The notes under the pieces are model-generated. The model saw only the letters and a program-made list of their open reading frames with translations, ran no database searches and had not been told where the DNA came from. The position numbers and the translations under genes were made by a program. 64,000 nucleotides of DNA from Alphaproteobacteria bacterium SO-S41 (lineage in GTDB: Bacteria > Pseudomonadota > Alphaproteobacteria > Micropepsales > Micropepsaceae): the NCBI GenBank assembly GCA_019670725.1, contig AP024629.1:1860001-1924000 (forward strand). Reading direction: 5' to 3'. Of this stretch, positions 20,068 through 32,097 are shown piece after piece (positions within the stretch are counted from its first letter, which is position 1; every line of letters begins with the position of its first letter).

Positions 20068-20711
20068 GCGGGGAACATATGGCGGAAGGGCTCGGCCTCT
20101 TTCAGCACGCGCGCATAGGACGGGCGGGCGCTGAGCCGCTGGTAGTAGGCGGCGAGGGTGGGGTGGGTTTCGGCGTAGGGGTGGACGCGCGCGGCATAGT
20201 CGAGCGCGGGGGCTGCGGCGCAGTCGGCGAGGGTGAAGTCATCGCCCATCATCCACGGTTTGTCGCCGAGCGCGGTGGCGACGATGTCGTAGCCAATGCT
20301 CATCTCGCGACGGGCATTCTCGACGCCGATGGGATCCTTGCCATCGGCGGGACGCAGGCGGTCGCCGACAACCCTCTGCATGTTGGTGTGGACATAGAGA
20401 TCGAGGATGCGGTCGATGAGGCGCGTGGCGCGCGCGCGGTCGGGATCGGTGGGGATGAGCCGCGCGGGGCCGGGATAGTGGCGGTCGAGATAGTCGATGA
20501 TGATGGTGGCTTCGGGGACGGTCTCGCCCGTTGCGCTGTCCTCGATCACCGGGAATTTCGCCATCGGCCAGACCGCGGCGAAGGCGGCGCGTTCGCCGGG
20601 GTCGCCGAGATTGACCGACTTGGGCGTGAAGGCGACGCCGGTCTCGTAGAGCGCGATCAGCGCCTTGTGACAGAAGGACGAGAGCGGATGGTAGTGCAGG
20701 GTCAGGGTCAT
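20064..20711 (-). CDS. Glutathione S-transferase family protein
   Basis: The 215-residue protein has an N-terminal thioredoxin-like domain (LHYHPLSSFCHKALIALYET, FPVIEDSATGETVPEATIII with the cis-Pro and the glutathione-binding E-A/S) and an all-helical C-terminal domain (DFTLADCAAAPALDY). The SSFCHK motif suggests a Ser or Cys active site. Members conjugate or reduce small electrophiles. ATG 20711 overlaps the ArsR stop (ATGA), and the frame upstream of that is antisense noise inside the regulator. Co-operonic with two SRPBCC genes. Confidence 0.93.
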   Translation of the reverse strand: MTLTLHYHPLSSFCHKALIALYETGVAFTPKSVNLGDPGERAAFAAVWPMAKFPVIEDSATGETVPEATIIIDYLDRHYPGPARLIPTDPDRARATRLIDRILDLYVHTNMQRVVGDRLRPADGKDPIGVENARREMSIGYDIVATALGDKPWMMGDDFTLADCAAAPALDYAARVHPYAETHPTLAAYYQRLSARPSYARVLKEAEPFRHMFPA

Positions 20712-21055
20712 GATGCGTCCGGGTCTTCGGGGTTGGCGTCGAGAAAGGCGCCGAGGCGGTCGAGGCGGCGTTCCCAGGTGAGGCGGCGGTCGGCGATCCA
20801 CTGCTCGGCGGAGCGGAGCGCGACGGTATTGAGCTGGCACGTGCGGACGCGGCCGACCTTGTCGGTCTTAACCAGGCCGCTGCCGGTCAGCACGTTGAGG
20901 TGCTGCATGATCGCGGAGAGCGTCATGGCGAAGGGCTTGGCGAGCTCGCCAACGCTGGCGGGGCCGCGCGTCAGGCGATCGAGCATCGCCCGGCGGGCGG
21001 GGTCGGCGAGGGCCTGGAACATCAGGTCGAGCGGGGAGGCTTGATACTGAAGCAT
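20708..21055 (-). CDS. ArsR-family transcriptional regulator
   Basis: A 115-residue winged-helix regulator: LDLMFQALADPARRAMLDRL, then VGELAKPFAMTLSAIMQHLNVL as the HTH and a wing with GRVRTCQLN. No metal-binding cysteine cluster is visible. The frame is open to a TTG at 21070, but ATG 21055 is preferred: a -10 box TACTTA (21066-21061) lies so close upstream that the transcript would start at or next to this ATG (leaderless). The start sits inside a 30-bp palindrome. It leads the operon with GST and two SRPBCC genes. Confidence 0.88.
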   Translation of the reverse strand: MLQYQASPLDLMFQALADPARRAMLDRLTRGPASVGELAKPFAMTLSAIMQHLNVLTGSGLVKTDKVGRVRTCQLNTVALRSAEQWIADRRLTWERRLDRLGAFLDANPEDPDAS

Positions 21056-21098
21056 TTGCTTAAGTATCAAGAGGTGGACGGCTTGGCAAGGCCCGGCG
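21041..21098 (-). promoter_or_regulatory. Promoter and near-perfect palindromic operator of the ArsR-GST operon
   Basis: Positions 21041-21070 form a 30-bp palindrome with outer arms TTGATACT / AGTATCAA and inner arms AAGCA / TGCTT; only the ninth pair and the AT centre break or flank symmetry. On the minus strand a TTGCCA box followed 17 bp later by TACTTA (21066-21061) overlaps the palindrome. The ATG of the regulator lies in its centre. Repressor binding would block both polymerase and the start site. Confidence 0.65.
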
Positions 21099-21113
21099 CG
21101 AGGCCGCAGGCCG

Positions 21114-21671
21114 CTAGAACAGGCCTTCGCGGTAGATGTCCTGGCCGTCGAGGCGCAGGGCCTTGATGGCGGCGGTGCCGTCGGCGGCGACGGCGAGGAC
21201 GACGTCGATGCGCTTGTCGCGCAGATTCTCCTCGATGGCGCGCGCGTGGCCTTCGGGCACGAAATACTGCTCGATGCCGTAGCGCAGCGTCGCCGAGGTG
21301 CGTGCGCTGGAGGTCGCTTCGCCGCGCAGGACGACGCGGTCGGCGGGGACGTCGGGTTTCACGCGCGACGCATAGTCGAAGACGTAGTGCGCGCCGTCGG
21401 GCTTCAGCACGACATAGACGGTGCGGTCGCGGTAGCGGTTGAAGTCGCGCGTGGGCGCGGTGTCCTCGGCGAGGCCGGGCGATGTGACGCTGGTGAAGTC
21501 GTAGTTGAGCGCGACGTAGTCGCCGCGGAAGAGATCGCGGGGATCGACGGGCTGCGCCGCAACGACGATCTCGCGGCCGTTGGCGAGCAGCATCACGCGG
21601 CCGGCGATCAGCGCGGCGACGATGCCGGTGAGGAGCAGCGCGGCGGCGAGGGTGCGGAAGAGCGGCGTCAT
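21114..21671 (-). CDS. GDYXXLXY domain membrane-anchored protein
   Basis: The 185-residue protein has one N-terminal hydrophobic helix (about 7-30, LAAALLLTGIVAALIAGRVM) and then the family hallmark RDLFRGDYVALNYDF, which is the GDYxxLxY signature. The remainder is a beta-rich, probably periplasmic domain. The biochemical role is unknown. It is usually encoded with a DUF2157 protein, as here, where the ATG overlaps the DUF2157 stop codon (ATGA). The start ATG 21671 gives a good signal-anchor; the longer frame is a shadow. Confidence 0.92.
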   Translation of the reverse strand: MTPLFRTLAAALLLTGIVAALIAGRVMLLANGREIVVAAQPVDPRDLFRGDYVALNYDFTSVTSPGLAEDTAPTRDFNRYRDRTVYVVLKPDGAHYVFDYASRVKPDVPADRVVLRGEATSSARTSATLRYGIEQYFVPEGHARAIEENLRDKRIDVVLAVAADGTAAIKALRLDGQDIYREGLF

Positions 21672-22954
21672 GCGGCGGCCTCCGCGCGCGCGAGCATGGT
21701 GCGGCGCATCCGGTCGAGCGCCCAGGCGCCGGCGATCAGGATGACGCCGCCGACCGCAAAGAACAGCGCGCCGTTGAGGAAACTGTCGAACACCGTGGCG
21801 TAGAGATAGACGATCCAGAGACCGAAGCCGATGAAGCCGAGATTGACGGCGAAACGGTCGCCGCGGCGCAGGCCCAGCGAGATGAGCCAGACGAGTTCCG
21901 CGCCGACCAGCGTCAGCACGGGGATGCGCAGATTGGTGCGATAGTTGCCGTCGAGCGGCATGACGATGGGCAGCAGCAGCATCACCAGCGCAAGCGCCAC
22001 GGCGACGAGCGCATCGAAGCCGGCCAGGCCGCGCGTGTGGACGGCGACAGCTGCTGCGGCGGCGAGGCAGAGGGTGACGCCGGCGGCGATGGGCAGCCAC
22101 TCTGCCACGGGGATGCCGACATAGATGTGAGCGGTGCCGAAGGTCGCGCCGATCGCGACGGCGATGGTCCAGTAGCGCGCGGCGCGGATCGCCCAGTCGT
22201 GGCGGGCGTCGAAGATGTGGAGCGCGCACCAGATCGCGAGGGCGATCGCCGCGAGGAAGGCGGCGGCGATGAAAAGCGGCCAGTCGAGCAGGGCGGCCGT
22301 GCGGAAGACCGCGAAGAGCAGCCAGACGACGGCGGCCGAGATCGCCGCCTGGATGGCGACCGACCAGCCCTGGCGGATCGACGGCACGATGGCGAGCGCG
22401 AAGGCGGCGGGGAAGACATAGAGCGCCGTCATGTCGCGCCGGTACCAGGCGACAGCGACCCAGACGAGGGCGATGAGGAAGCCGGCGGCGGCGGCGGCGT
22501 GGCTGCGCATCAGCAGGGCGGCGCCGAGTGCGCCGAGCGCCCAGAGCATCATCCCGTCCTCTGCGCCGCCGGCGAGATGATAGGTCTGCGAGACGAACCA
22601 GATCGCGCCGCCATAGACGCCGATGGCGATGAGGAAGGCGGTCTCGGCGATCGCCTCGCGGCCCCTAGCCTTCGCCCAGCCGGAGAGGCCAAGCGTCGCC
22701 CAGAGACTGCCAAACAGGATGACGAGGCGGGGGAGCTTGTCGAGGCCTTGCCAGTTGGCGGCGACGAAAGAGAGGATCGCCGCGGCGATCAGCAGCCCGC
22801 CGAGAATGCCGAGCACGGCGGGCACGCCGAAGCCGCCGCCGCTGCCGTCGACGCGGGCGAGGATCGCGGCCCGGTTCTCCGGCGCGACGAGACCGTCGGC
22901 GACCCAGTCGTCGAGATCGCGCGCAAGCTGGTTGCGGTAAAGCGGCGGGCGCAT
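21668..22954 (-). CDS. DUF2157 multi-pass membrane protein
   Basis: A 428-residue protein with a short cytoplasmic N-terminus (RNQLARDLDDWVADGLVAPE, the DUF2157 start) and about 11-12 hydrophobic helices. Among these are PAVLGILGGLLIAAAILSFV and the conserved YHLAGGAEDGMMLWALGAL segment. Its function is unknown. It is paired with the GDYXXLXY gene downstream in a tightly coupled operon, a known association suggesting a shared membrane process. Confidence 0.92.
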   Translation of the reverse strand: MRPPLYRNQLARDLDDWVADGLVAPENRAAILARVDGSGGGFGVPAVLGILGGLLIAAAILSFVAANWQGLDKLPRLVILFGSLWATLGLSGWAKARGREAIAETAFLIAIGVYGGAIWFVSQTYHLAGGAEDGMMLWALGALGAALLMRSHAAAAAGFLIALVWVAVAWYRRDMTALYVFPAAFALAIVPSIRQGWSVAIQAAISAAVVWLLFAVFRTAALLDWPLFIAAAFLAAIALAIWCALHIFDARHDWAIRAARYWTIAVAIGATFGTAHIYVGIPVAEWLPIAAGVTLCLAAAAAVAVHTRGLAGFDALVAVALALVMLLLPIVMPLDGNYRTNLRIPVLTLVGAELVWLISLGLRRGDRFAVNLGFIGFGLWIVYLYATVFDSFLNGALFFAVGGVILIAGAWALDRMRRTMLARAEAAA

Positions 22955-23005
22955 CGCCGCAGTCTATGCCGGGACATTGTGGCGAAGCGAGGACGTCGGG
23001 CGGCG

Positions 23006-24433
23006 TCAGGGCCTGGGTGGGGCCAGGATCGCCTTGAAGGCGGGGTCGTCGAAGAAGACTTCGAGATCGTTCTCGCTGGTGTCCTTCAGCTCGCCGTTGC
23101 TCTCCTTGAAGTACGGGTCCCAGAGGCGGGTGATCCAGGCGATGAGGCCGGGGTCGCGGGTGTCGCGGATCGTGGTGACTGTGGTCAGCGCCGTCGCGCG
23201 ATAGGCGGTGCCGTCTTCGCCCGATGCCTTGGCGTGACGGAACAGCTGGCCGTTGGCCGCCGCGCGATAGACGAGGCTGGCACCGCTGGGCGTGGCGCCG
23301 GCCGTCACGATCTCGTCGAGGGCGGCGAGCGCCTCGCGCGCTGCGGTGGGCGTTTCGACGTATAGCTTCCAGTTCGCCCACTGCTCGGAGAGCTGGCCCC
23401 ATCGCGCAAGGTCCTTGGCGCGGCGAGCGAGGGTGCGCGCGGTGTCGAGCTCGGCAAAGGCGTTCCGCGTGTCGTCCAGCAGCCAGAAGCAATAGGCGAG
23501 GTCGAAATGCAGGTCGGCATTGTCGGGTTCGACCTCGACGGCGATCTGCAGGGCGCGCAGGGCCTCGCGATAGTTGACGTCGGCGATCTGGGTGCTGGCA
23601 TAGGCGCGCAGCACGTCGACCTTGCGGCCGAGCGCCTCCAGCGGGACGGCGCGGGCGGCCTCGCGCGTTTCGGGCGACGGCATGGCCTTATCGGCTCCGG
23701 CGCCGTCCTCGGCCGTCTTGCCGTCGGCTTGACGGCCGCGGCGGTCGGCCGGATTGACGAAGTCGCGCAGAGGCTTGTTCACGAGGTCGGGATCCTCGCT
23801 GGCAAGGCGCTTGAAGCGGGTTTCGGGACTGCCGGGCGTGTCGATGCGCGGTAGAAGCGGCGCGACATAGAGCCGGGTGATGAGGTAGCCGGCGAGCATG
23901 CCGAGCACGAGATAGGCGACGAAGACGGTCTGCGCCACGACCGCGCCGATCTTCGGGTCGCCGCCCAGGCCGGCGGCGGCCCACTCGCCGTAGCCCGTGA
24001 GATAGCCGGGGACGTTGCGCAGCTCGATCAGGCCGATGCCGACGATGATCTTCGTCAGCCAGTCGGAAATCTCTTCGAGGTTGGCATTGACGATATAGTT
24101 GGTCGGCCGGCGCATCGGTTCGGCCGGGGCGGCCTGCGCCGCACCGGGTGCAGGTTTGGGATCGTCTTTCGGGCGTTCGGTCTTGGGAATGCCAAAGAGG
24201 AAGCCGATGAGAATGCCGACCGCGAAGGCGCAGATCGTGTTCAGCGCCGCGAAGGCGACGATCTGGACGCTTTTCAGGACGCCCCATGTGCAGGTGCCGC
24301 AGTCCCCGCCCTGGCCGAGCGCGAACAGAAGCTGAAACACCAGGCCGATCGCGGCGAAGATCAGCACGGCCTGGATGATGAGCGCGACCTTGCCCTCGGA
24401 CTCCCGTCGCAACTCGCGTTCCGTCTGGTCCAT
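23006..24433 (-). CDS. TPR-containing multi-pass membrane protein, unknown function
   Basis: The 475-residue protein (start ATG 24433, since the frame further upstream enters the neighbouring promoter) has two N-terminal hydrophobic helices (about 15-37 and 56-81). A Pro/Ala linker follows, then a third helix (about 158-185, VAQTVFVAYLVLGMLAGYLI). A Pro/Gly/Asp-rich spacer leads to TPR-like helices around residues 280-350 (NYREALRALQIAVEVEPDNADL) and a C-terminal helical domain. CGTC near residue 45 could form a disulfide. No family is recognised. It is divergent from the methionine operon, with about 150 bp between the genes. Confidence 0.85.
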   Translation of the reverse strand: MDQTERELRRESEGKVALIIQAVLIFAAIGLVFQLLFALGQGGDCGTCTWGVLKSVQIVAFAALNTICAFAVGILIGFLFGIPKTERPKDDPKPAPGAAQAAPAEPMRRPTNYIVNANLEEISDWLTKIIVGIGLIELRNVPGYLTGYGEWAAAGLGGDPKIGAVVAQTVFVAYLVLGMLAGYLITRLYVAPLLPRIDTPGSPETRFKRLASEDPDLVNKPLRDFVNPADRRGRQADGKTAEDGAGADKAMPSPETREAARAVPLEALGRKVDVLRAYASTQIADVNYREALRALQIAVEVEPDNADLHFDLAYCFWLLDDTRNAFAELDTARTLARRAKDLARWGQLSEQWANWKLYVETPTAAREALAALDEIVTAGATPSGASLVYRAAANGQLFRHAKASGEDGTAYRATALTTVTTIRDTRDPGLIAWITRLWDPYFKESNGELKDTSENDLEVFFDDPAFKAILAPPRP

Positions 24434-24532
24434 CGTGAAGGCCCCCCGCAGGCATACTCGTATGGCGAGATTTGTTCGGGCAATGCTACTTAAAGACGCA
24501 TACAGTCGAGCTGTAATCAGCGCCTTTCCGGC

Positions 24533-24577
24533 TTGCATTCACATATAAAGATATGTTTATATCACAGGCGAAAGGTG
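24533..24577 (+). promoter_or_regulatory. Promoter, AT-rich palindromic operator and RBS of the ArsR-methyltransferase/metF/metH operon
   Basis: TTGCAT (24533-24538) and TTTATA (24556-24561) are 17 bp apart. The 20-bp sequence ATATAAAGATATGTTTATAT (24543-24562) is an inverted repeat with a single broken pair (G:G) and covers the spacer and -10. AAAGG (24571-24575) is then the ribosome site for GTG 24586. The motif fits a site for the regulator encoded immediately downstream. Confidence 0.65.
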
Positions 24578-24585
24578 ACTCGCCC

Positions 24586-25569
24586 GTGCATGCTTTGCTG
24601 GAAGGTCTGAAAGCCGTTGCCGAACCGACGCGTCTGCGTCTGCTGGCGTTGCTGACCCGCGCCGAACTGACCGTCACCGAGATTACCCAGGTGCTGAAGC
24701 AGAGCCAGCCCCGGGTCAGCCGTCACCTGAAGTTGATGGTCGAGGCCGGGCTGCTGCGCCGGTTTCCGGAGGGGACCTGGGTGTTCTATCGCCTGGCCGA
24801 GGACGGCGAGGCGGCGGGGCTGGCGCGGGCCGTGACGGCGCTGATCGACGCCGACGATCCGGTGTTGTCGGAAGACACGGCGCGGCTGGAAACCATCCGC
24901 AAGGCGCGGGCCGACGAAGCGGCGGCGTATTTCGCGGCGAACGCCTCGCACTGGGATGAGATCCGCACGCTCTATCTGCCCGAGGATGCGGTCGAGCGGG
25001 CGATTGCGGCGCTGCTGGGCGAGAAGAGGATTGGGACGCTGCTCGATCTCGGTACGGGCACGGGCCGGATTCTGGAAGTGCTGAGCCCGCTCGCCGAGCG
25101 CGCGATCGGCATCGACACCAGTCACGAAATGCTGGGCATGGCGCGCGCCAATCTGGAGCGGGCGGGCGTGCAGAACGTGCAGGTGCGCTACGGCAACATC
25201 CTGCGGCTCGATCCGGGCGCGCTGGGCGTGGTGCCGCAGGCCGATGTCGCGGTGCTGCATCACGTGCTGCACTTCTTCGAGCATCCGCAGGAGGTGGTCG
25301 TGCAGGCCGCGCGGCTGCTGGCGCCGGGCGGACGGATGCTGATCGCCGACTTCGCGCCGCATGGGCTGGAGCAGCTGCGCGAAAGCCATGCGCATCGCCG
25401 GCTCGGTTTCGCCGATCGCGAGGTCGAGGCGTGGGCGCAGGCCGCGGGGCTGAGCCTTGTCGAGACGCGCGACCTGCCGCCGGCGGGAACGGCGCAACTG
25501 ACCGTCAAACTATGGCTGTTAGAGAAACCCAAAGGCGCCGCGACGCGCCGGGCCGGGGAGGCCGCGTAA
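24586..25569 (+). CDS. ArsR-type regulator fused to SAM-dependent methyltransferase
   Basis: The 327-residue protein has an N-terminal ArsR winged helix (EPTRLRLLALLTRAELTVTE, QSQPRVSRHLKLMVEAGLL) and a C-terminal class I methyltransferase domain (LLDLGTGTGRILEVLSP, the SAM-binding motif I, and ADVAVLHHVLHFFEHPQEVV). Such fusions next to metF/metH are thought to sense S-adenosyl-compounds and control the methionine cycle (compare SahR-type ArsR regulators). I choose GTG 24586 rather than ATG 24553 because the predicted transcript starts after 24561 and AAAGG precedes GTG. It is followed by metF after 1 bp. Confidence 0.88.
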   Translation: MHALLEGLKAVAEPTRLRLLALLTRAELTVTEITQVLKQSQPRVSRHLKLMVEAGLLRRFPEGTWVFYRLAEDGEAAGLARAVTALIDADDPVLSEDTARLETIRKARADEAAAYFAANASHWDEIRTLYLPEDAVERAIAALLGEKRIGTLLDLGTGTGRILEVLSPLAERAIGIDTSHEMLGMARANLERAGVQNVQVRYGNILRLDPGALGVVPQADVAVLHHVLHFFEHPQEVVVQAARLLAPGGRMLIADFAPHGLEQLRESHAHRRLGFADREVEAWAQAAGLSLVETRDLPPAGTAQLTVKLWLLEKPKGAATRRAGEAA

Positions 25570-25570
25570 C

Positions 25571-26440
25571 ATGCCGCTCAATGTGTCCTTCGAATTCTTC
25601 CCGCCGAAGAACGACGCCGCCGAGCAGACGCTGTGGCAGTCGATCGGACGGCTTGCGCCGCTGAACCCGAGCTTTGTGTCGGTCACCTATGGCGCGGGCG
25701 GGTCGACGCGCGAGCGCACGCACGCGACGGTGAAGCGCATCGTCGACGAGACGGCGCTGAAGCCGGCGGCGCATCTGACCTGTGTCGGGGCGACCAAGGC
25801 CGAGATCGACGGTGTCATCCGCGACTACTGGGATGCCGGCGTGCGCCACATCGTGGCGCTGCGCGGCGACATGCCCGACATGGGCGCGGCCTATCAGGCG
25901 ACGGCGGGCGGCTATGACTCGACGCCCGCGTTGATCGAGGGGATCAAGGCGATCGGCGATTTCGAGGTGAGCGTGTCCTGCTATCCCGAGAAGCATCCCG
26001 ATACGCCGAACCTCGATGCCGATATCGACCTGCTGAAGAAGAAGATCGACGCCGGCGCGACGCGGGCGATCACCCAGTTCGCGTTCGATACCGACAGCCA
26101 TATCCGCTTCCTAGAGCGGGCGCGGCGCCTCGGCGTGAAGATCCCGGTCGTGCCGGGGATCATGCCGACGACGAACTTCAAGGGCATCGTGCGCATGGCT
26201 GGCCGCTGCGGCGCCAGCGTGCCGCACTGGCTGCACGAGCGCTTCGAGGGGCTGGATGAGGATCTGGAGACCCGCAAGCTGATCGCCGCGACGGTGGCGG
26301 CCGAGCAGGTAGAGCGCCTGACCGCGATCGGCTTCGACAACATCCATTTCTACACGCTGAACCAGGCGGACCTGACCTACGCGATCTGCCGCATCCTGGG
26401 CATCAAGCCGCAAGGCGCGAAGCTGGATGCGGCGGCGTAA
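25571..26440 (+). CDS. metF: Methylenetetrahydrofolate reductase
   Basis: This 289-residue FAD-dependent TIM-barrel enzyme reduces 5,10-methylene-THF to 5-methyl-THF, the methyl donor for MetH. Family motifs are SFEFFPPKN at the N-terminus, FVSVTYGAGGSTRERT, LRGDMPD, SVSCYPEKHPD and FTQFAFD-like ITQFAFDTDSHIRF. Length matches bacterial MetF (about 290-300). Its ATG lies 1 bp after the regulator's stop codon, and metH follows 26 bp downstream, giving a three-gene methionine operon. Confidence 0.97.
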   Translation: MPLNVSFEFFPPKNDAAEQTLWQSIGRLAPLNPSFVSVTYGAGGSTRERTHATVKRIVDETALKPAAHLTCVGATKAEIDGVIRDYWDAGVRHIVALRGDMPDMGAAYQATAGGYDSTPALIEGIKAIGDFEVSVSCYPEKHPDTPNLDADIDLLKKKIDAGATRAITQFAFDTDSHIRFLERARRLGVKIPVVPGIMPTTNFKGIVRMAGRCGASVPHWLHERFEGLDEDLETRKLIAATVAAEQVERLTAIGFDNIHFYTLNQADLTYAICRILGIKPQGAKLDAAA

Positions 26441-26466
26441 CTGCGTTGTTTTGAAAGAGTAGTCAC

Positions 26467-30186
<3,720 letters not shown>

Positions 30187-30189
30187 GCG

Positions 30190-30981
30190 ATGGCGCGCGT
30201 CATCGGCACGATCGAGAGCCTGTGGCGCTATCCCGTGAAGAGCATGCGGGGCGAGGAATGCCCTGCTGTTTATGCCGGGTTCGCGGGGGTCTATGGCGAC
30301 CGGCTGTATGCGGTGCGCAACGCGGCGGCACCCAAGGTGTTTCCGTATCTGACCGGGCGAAACAAGCCGGAGATCCTGCTCTACGCGCCGCGTTTTCGCG
30401 ATGCTGCGCAGGCGGCGGCGCCGCCGCTGGTGGCCGAGCTGGAAAAGCTGGGGATCGGGGTGACGCCGATCTATCCGGAGAGCGAGGCGCTGGCCGTCGA
30501 GGTAGTGACGCCGTCCGGGGCGATCATGGCGATCGACGATCCGGCGCTGGTCGCGGAGCTCGGCGAGGGGCTGTCAGGCGCGCCGGTGCTGTCGCTGATC
30601 CGTTCGGATCGGGCGCTGACGGATTGCCGGCCGATGTCGCTGATCTCGCTGCAGACCGTGGCGGCGCTGGCTGGGGAAATGGGCATGGCGCTCGATAAGC
30701 TGCGCTTTCGCGCGAACCTCTATGCCGATCTGAGCGGCGGCGGGTTTGCCGAGGATGCGCTGGTCGGGCGGCAGGTGAAGATCGGCGACCGCGCGGTCAT
30801 CGCGATCACCGAGCGCGACGGACGCTGCGCGATGATCGGGATCGATCCGGATACGGCGGAGCGCGACGCCGCCATCCCGCGCCATGTCGTGCAGGCGCAT
30901 GAGGGCAAGGCGGGCGTCTATGGCGCCGTGCTGACCGAGGGCGTGGTGCGCGCCGGTGATGAGATCCTGCTGCTGGACTAG
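30190..30981 (+). CDS. MOSC domain-containing protein
   Basis: The 263-residue protein contains an N-terminal MOSC beta-barrel (IESLWRYPVKSMRGEECPAV, GVYGDRLYAV) and a C-terminal MOSC domain (LRFRANLYADL, GDRAVIAITERDGRCAMIGI). It includes a Cys (GRC) as in molybdenum-cofactor sulfurase C-terminal and YiiM/YcbX-type proteins. Members are molybdopterin-dependent or sulfur-carrying enzymes. It starts 3 bp after metH and could be co-transcribed. Its stop codon shares CTAG (30978-30981) with the convergent esterase gene. Confidence 0.9.
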   Translation: MARVIGTIESLWRYPVKSMRGEECPAVYAGFAGVYGDRLYAVRNAAAPKVFPYLTGRNKPEILLYAPRFRDAAQAAAPPLVAELEKLGIGVTPIYPESEALAVEVVTPSGAIMAIDDPALVAELGEGLSGAPVLSLIRSDRALTDCRPMSLISLQTVAALAGEMGMALDKLRFRANLYADLSGGGFAEDALVGRQVKIGDRAVIAITERDGRCAMIGIDPDTAERDAAIPRHVVQAHEGKAGVYGAVLTEGVVRAGDEILLLD

Positions 30982-31964
30982 GGCCAGAGGCGCTTCACGA
31001 AGTCGCCGATCGCTATGTCGATTTCCTTGTCTTCGGGCGAGATGCCGCCGAAGCCGGCGTGGGGCATGGCTTCCCAGACGTGGAGTTCGGCCTCGATACC
31101 GGCCTTCAGCAAGGCGCGGTGCATGCGGGCGCAGTTCGACAGGAAGAGATCGCGGGTGCCGGCCTGGAGCCAGGTGCGGGAAAAACCCTTGGTGAAGTCG
31201 CCGAGGAGCGGCGAGAGATAGGGGTCCGCGAGATCCGCGCCGCCGGCATAGAGCGCGGTCAGGGTTTCCAGCGGATAGGGCAGGACATTGTCGATGCCCA
31301 TATGGGTCGCGAAGCTGTCGCCGGATTCGGTGAGGTCGAGTTCGGGCGTGCGTAAGATCGCGCCGCCGGGCACCGGCAGGCCGGCATCGCGCGCCTTCAG
31401 GATCATCGCGGCGGCGATATTGCCGCCGGCCGAAATGCCGTTGACGACAATGTCGGAGGCGGCGTGGGTCTTCAGCGCCTCGCGATAGACCGCGACCGCC
31501 TGGTCGAGGCCGGCGGGATAGGGCGCGTCCGGCGGCATGACGTAATCGACCGACCAGGCGACGCAGCCGGTCTGGTCGGCAGAGCGCGCCGCGTCGAAGG
31601 CAGTGAGCGGGCCGCCGTAGAAAAGCAGCGCGCCGCCGTGGAAGGAGAGGCAGAGCTTGCCGGGACGTGCAGCACCTTGGCGCGGTTCGGCAATATAGAC
31701 GTCGGCGCCGGCGATGACATGTTTTTCGGCGCGGGCCATGCCGCGCGCGACGCGCTCGCCGCCCATGTCGAGGAAGAACTTGTCGCGCGAGGCGACGATC
31801 TTGCGCCACGCCTCAGTGTTGGTGAGCGCGGGGTAGTCGGGGAAGGGCGGGCGGGGCAGCGCGAGATAGGCGCGGGCCTGCTCGCTGACCGTCGTGGGCA
31901 GGGGGATGTCGCGGGCCGGCATGTTGAGCGTCCCGTCAGCTTCCGTCTTGGCGTCGACCTTCAC
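30978..31964 (-). CDS. Alpha/beta hydrolase, HSL-type esterase
   Basis: The 328-residue enzyme shows the HSL oxyanion motif SFHGGALLFYGG, the nucleophile elbow VNGISAGGN (GxSxG), and a C-terminal MPHAGFGG with the catalytic His. These features mark a carboxylesterase/acetyl-esterase. GTG 31964 is chosen over a longer frame (to 32198) because GGGAGAG lies 5 bp upstream; ATG 31923 is an alternative. There is no signal peptide. It is convergent with the MOSC gene, the stops overlapping by 4 bp. Confidence 0.9.
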   Translation of the reverse strand: MKVDAKTEADGTLNMPARDIPLPTTVSEQARAYLALPRPPFPDYPALTNTEAWRKIVASRDKFFLDMGGERVARGMARAEKHVIAGADVYIAEPRQGAARPGKLCLSFHGGALLFYGGPLTAFDAARSADQTGCVAWSVDYVMPPDAPYPAGLDQAVAVYREALKTHAASDIVVNGISAGGNIAAAMILKARDAGLPVPGGAILRTPELDLTESGDSFATHMGIDNVLPYPLETLTALYAGGADLADPYLSPLLGDFTKGFSRTWLQAGTRDLFLSNCARMHRALLKAGIEAELHVWEAMPHAGFGGISPEDKEIDIAIGDFVKRLWP

Positions 31965-32045
31965 GCGTCTCTCCCTCGGTTGTTTTGAAGAGTATTGGGC
32001 TGAGGGAGGGCATTGGCAATTGGTGAGGGTGGCGGCTCGAACGTG

Positions 32046-32095
32046 TCCCCCTTCGCCCCTTCGGGGCACTTCCCCCGTAAGGACGGGGGAAGATG
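32046..32095 (+). repeat. Family C palindromic repeat, copy 3
   Basis: CCCCCTTCGCCCCTTCGGGG then CTTCCCCCGTAAGGACGGGG and GAAG. It lies between the esterase start and the HxlR gene's stop codon, 3 bp from that stop, so on the minus strand it could terminate the HxlR transcript. Confidence 0.75.
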
Positions 32096-32097
32096 TT

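Noticed and set aside
24553-24555. ATG 24553 as start of the ArsR-methyltransferase
   Set aside because: It lies within the spacer/-10 region of the predicted promoter, and a GTG with a ribosome site lies 33 bp downstream in frame.
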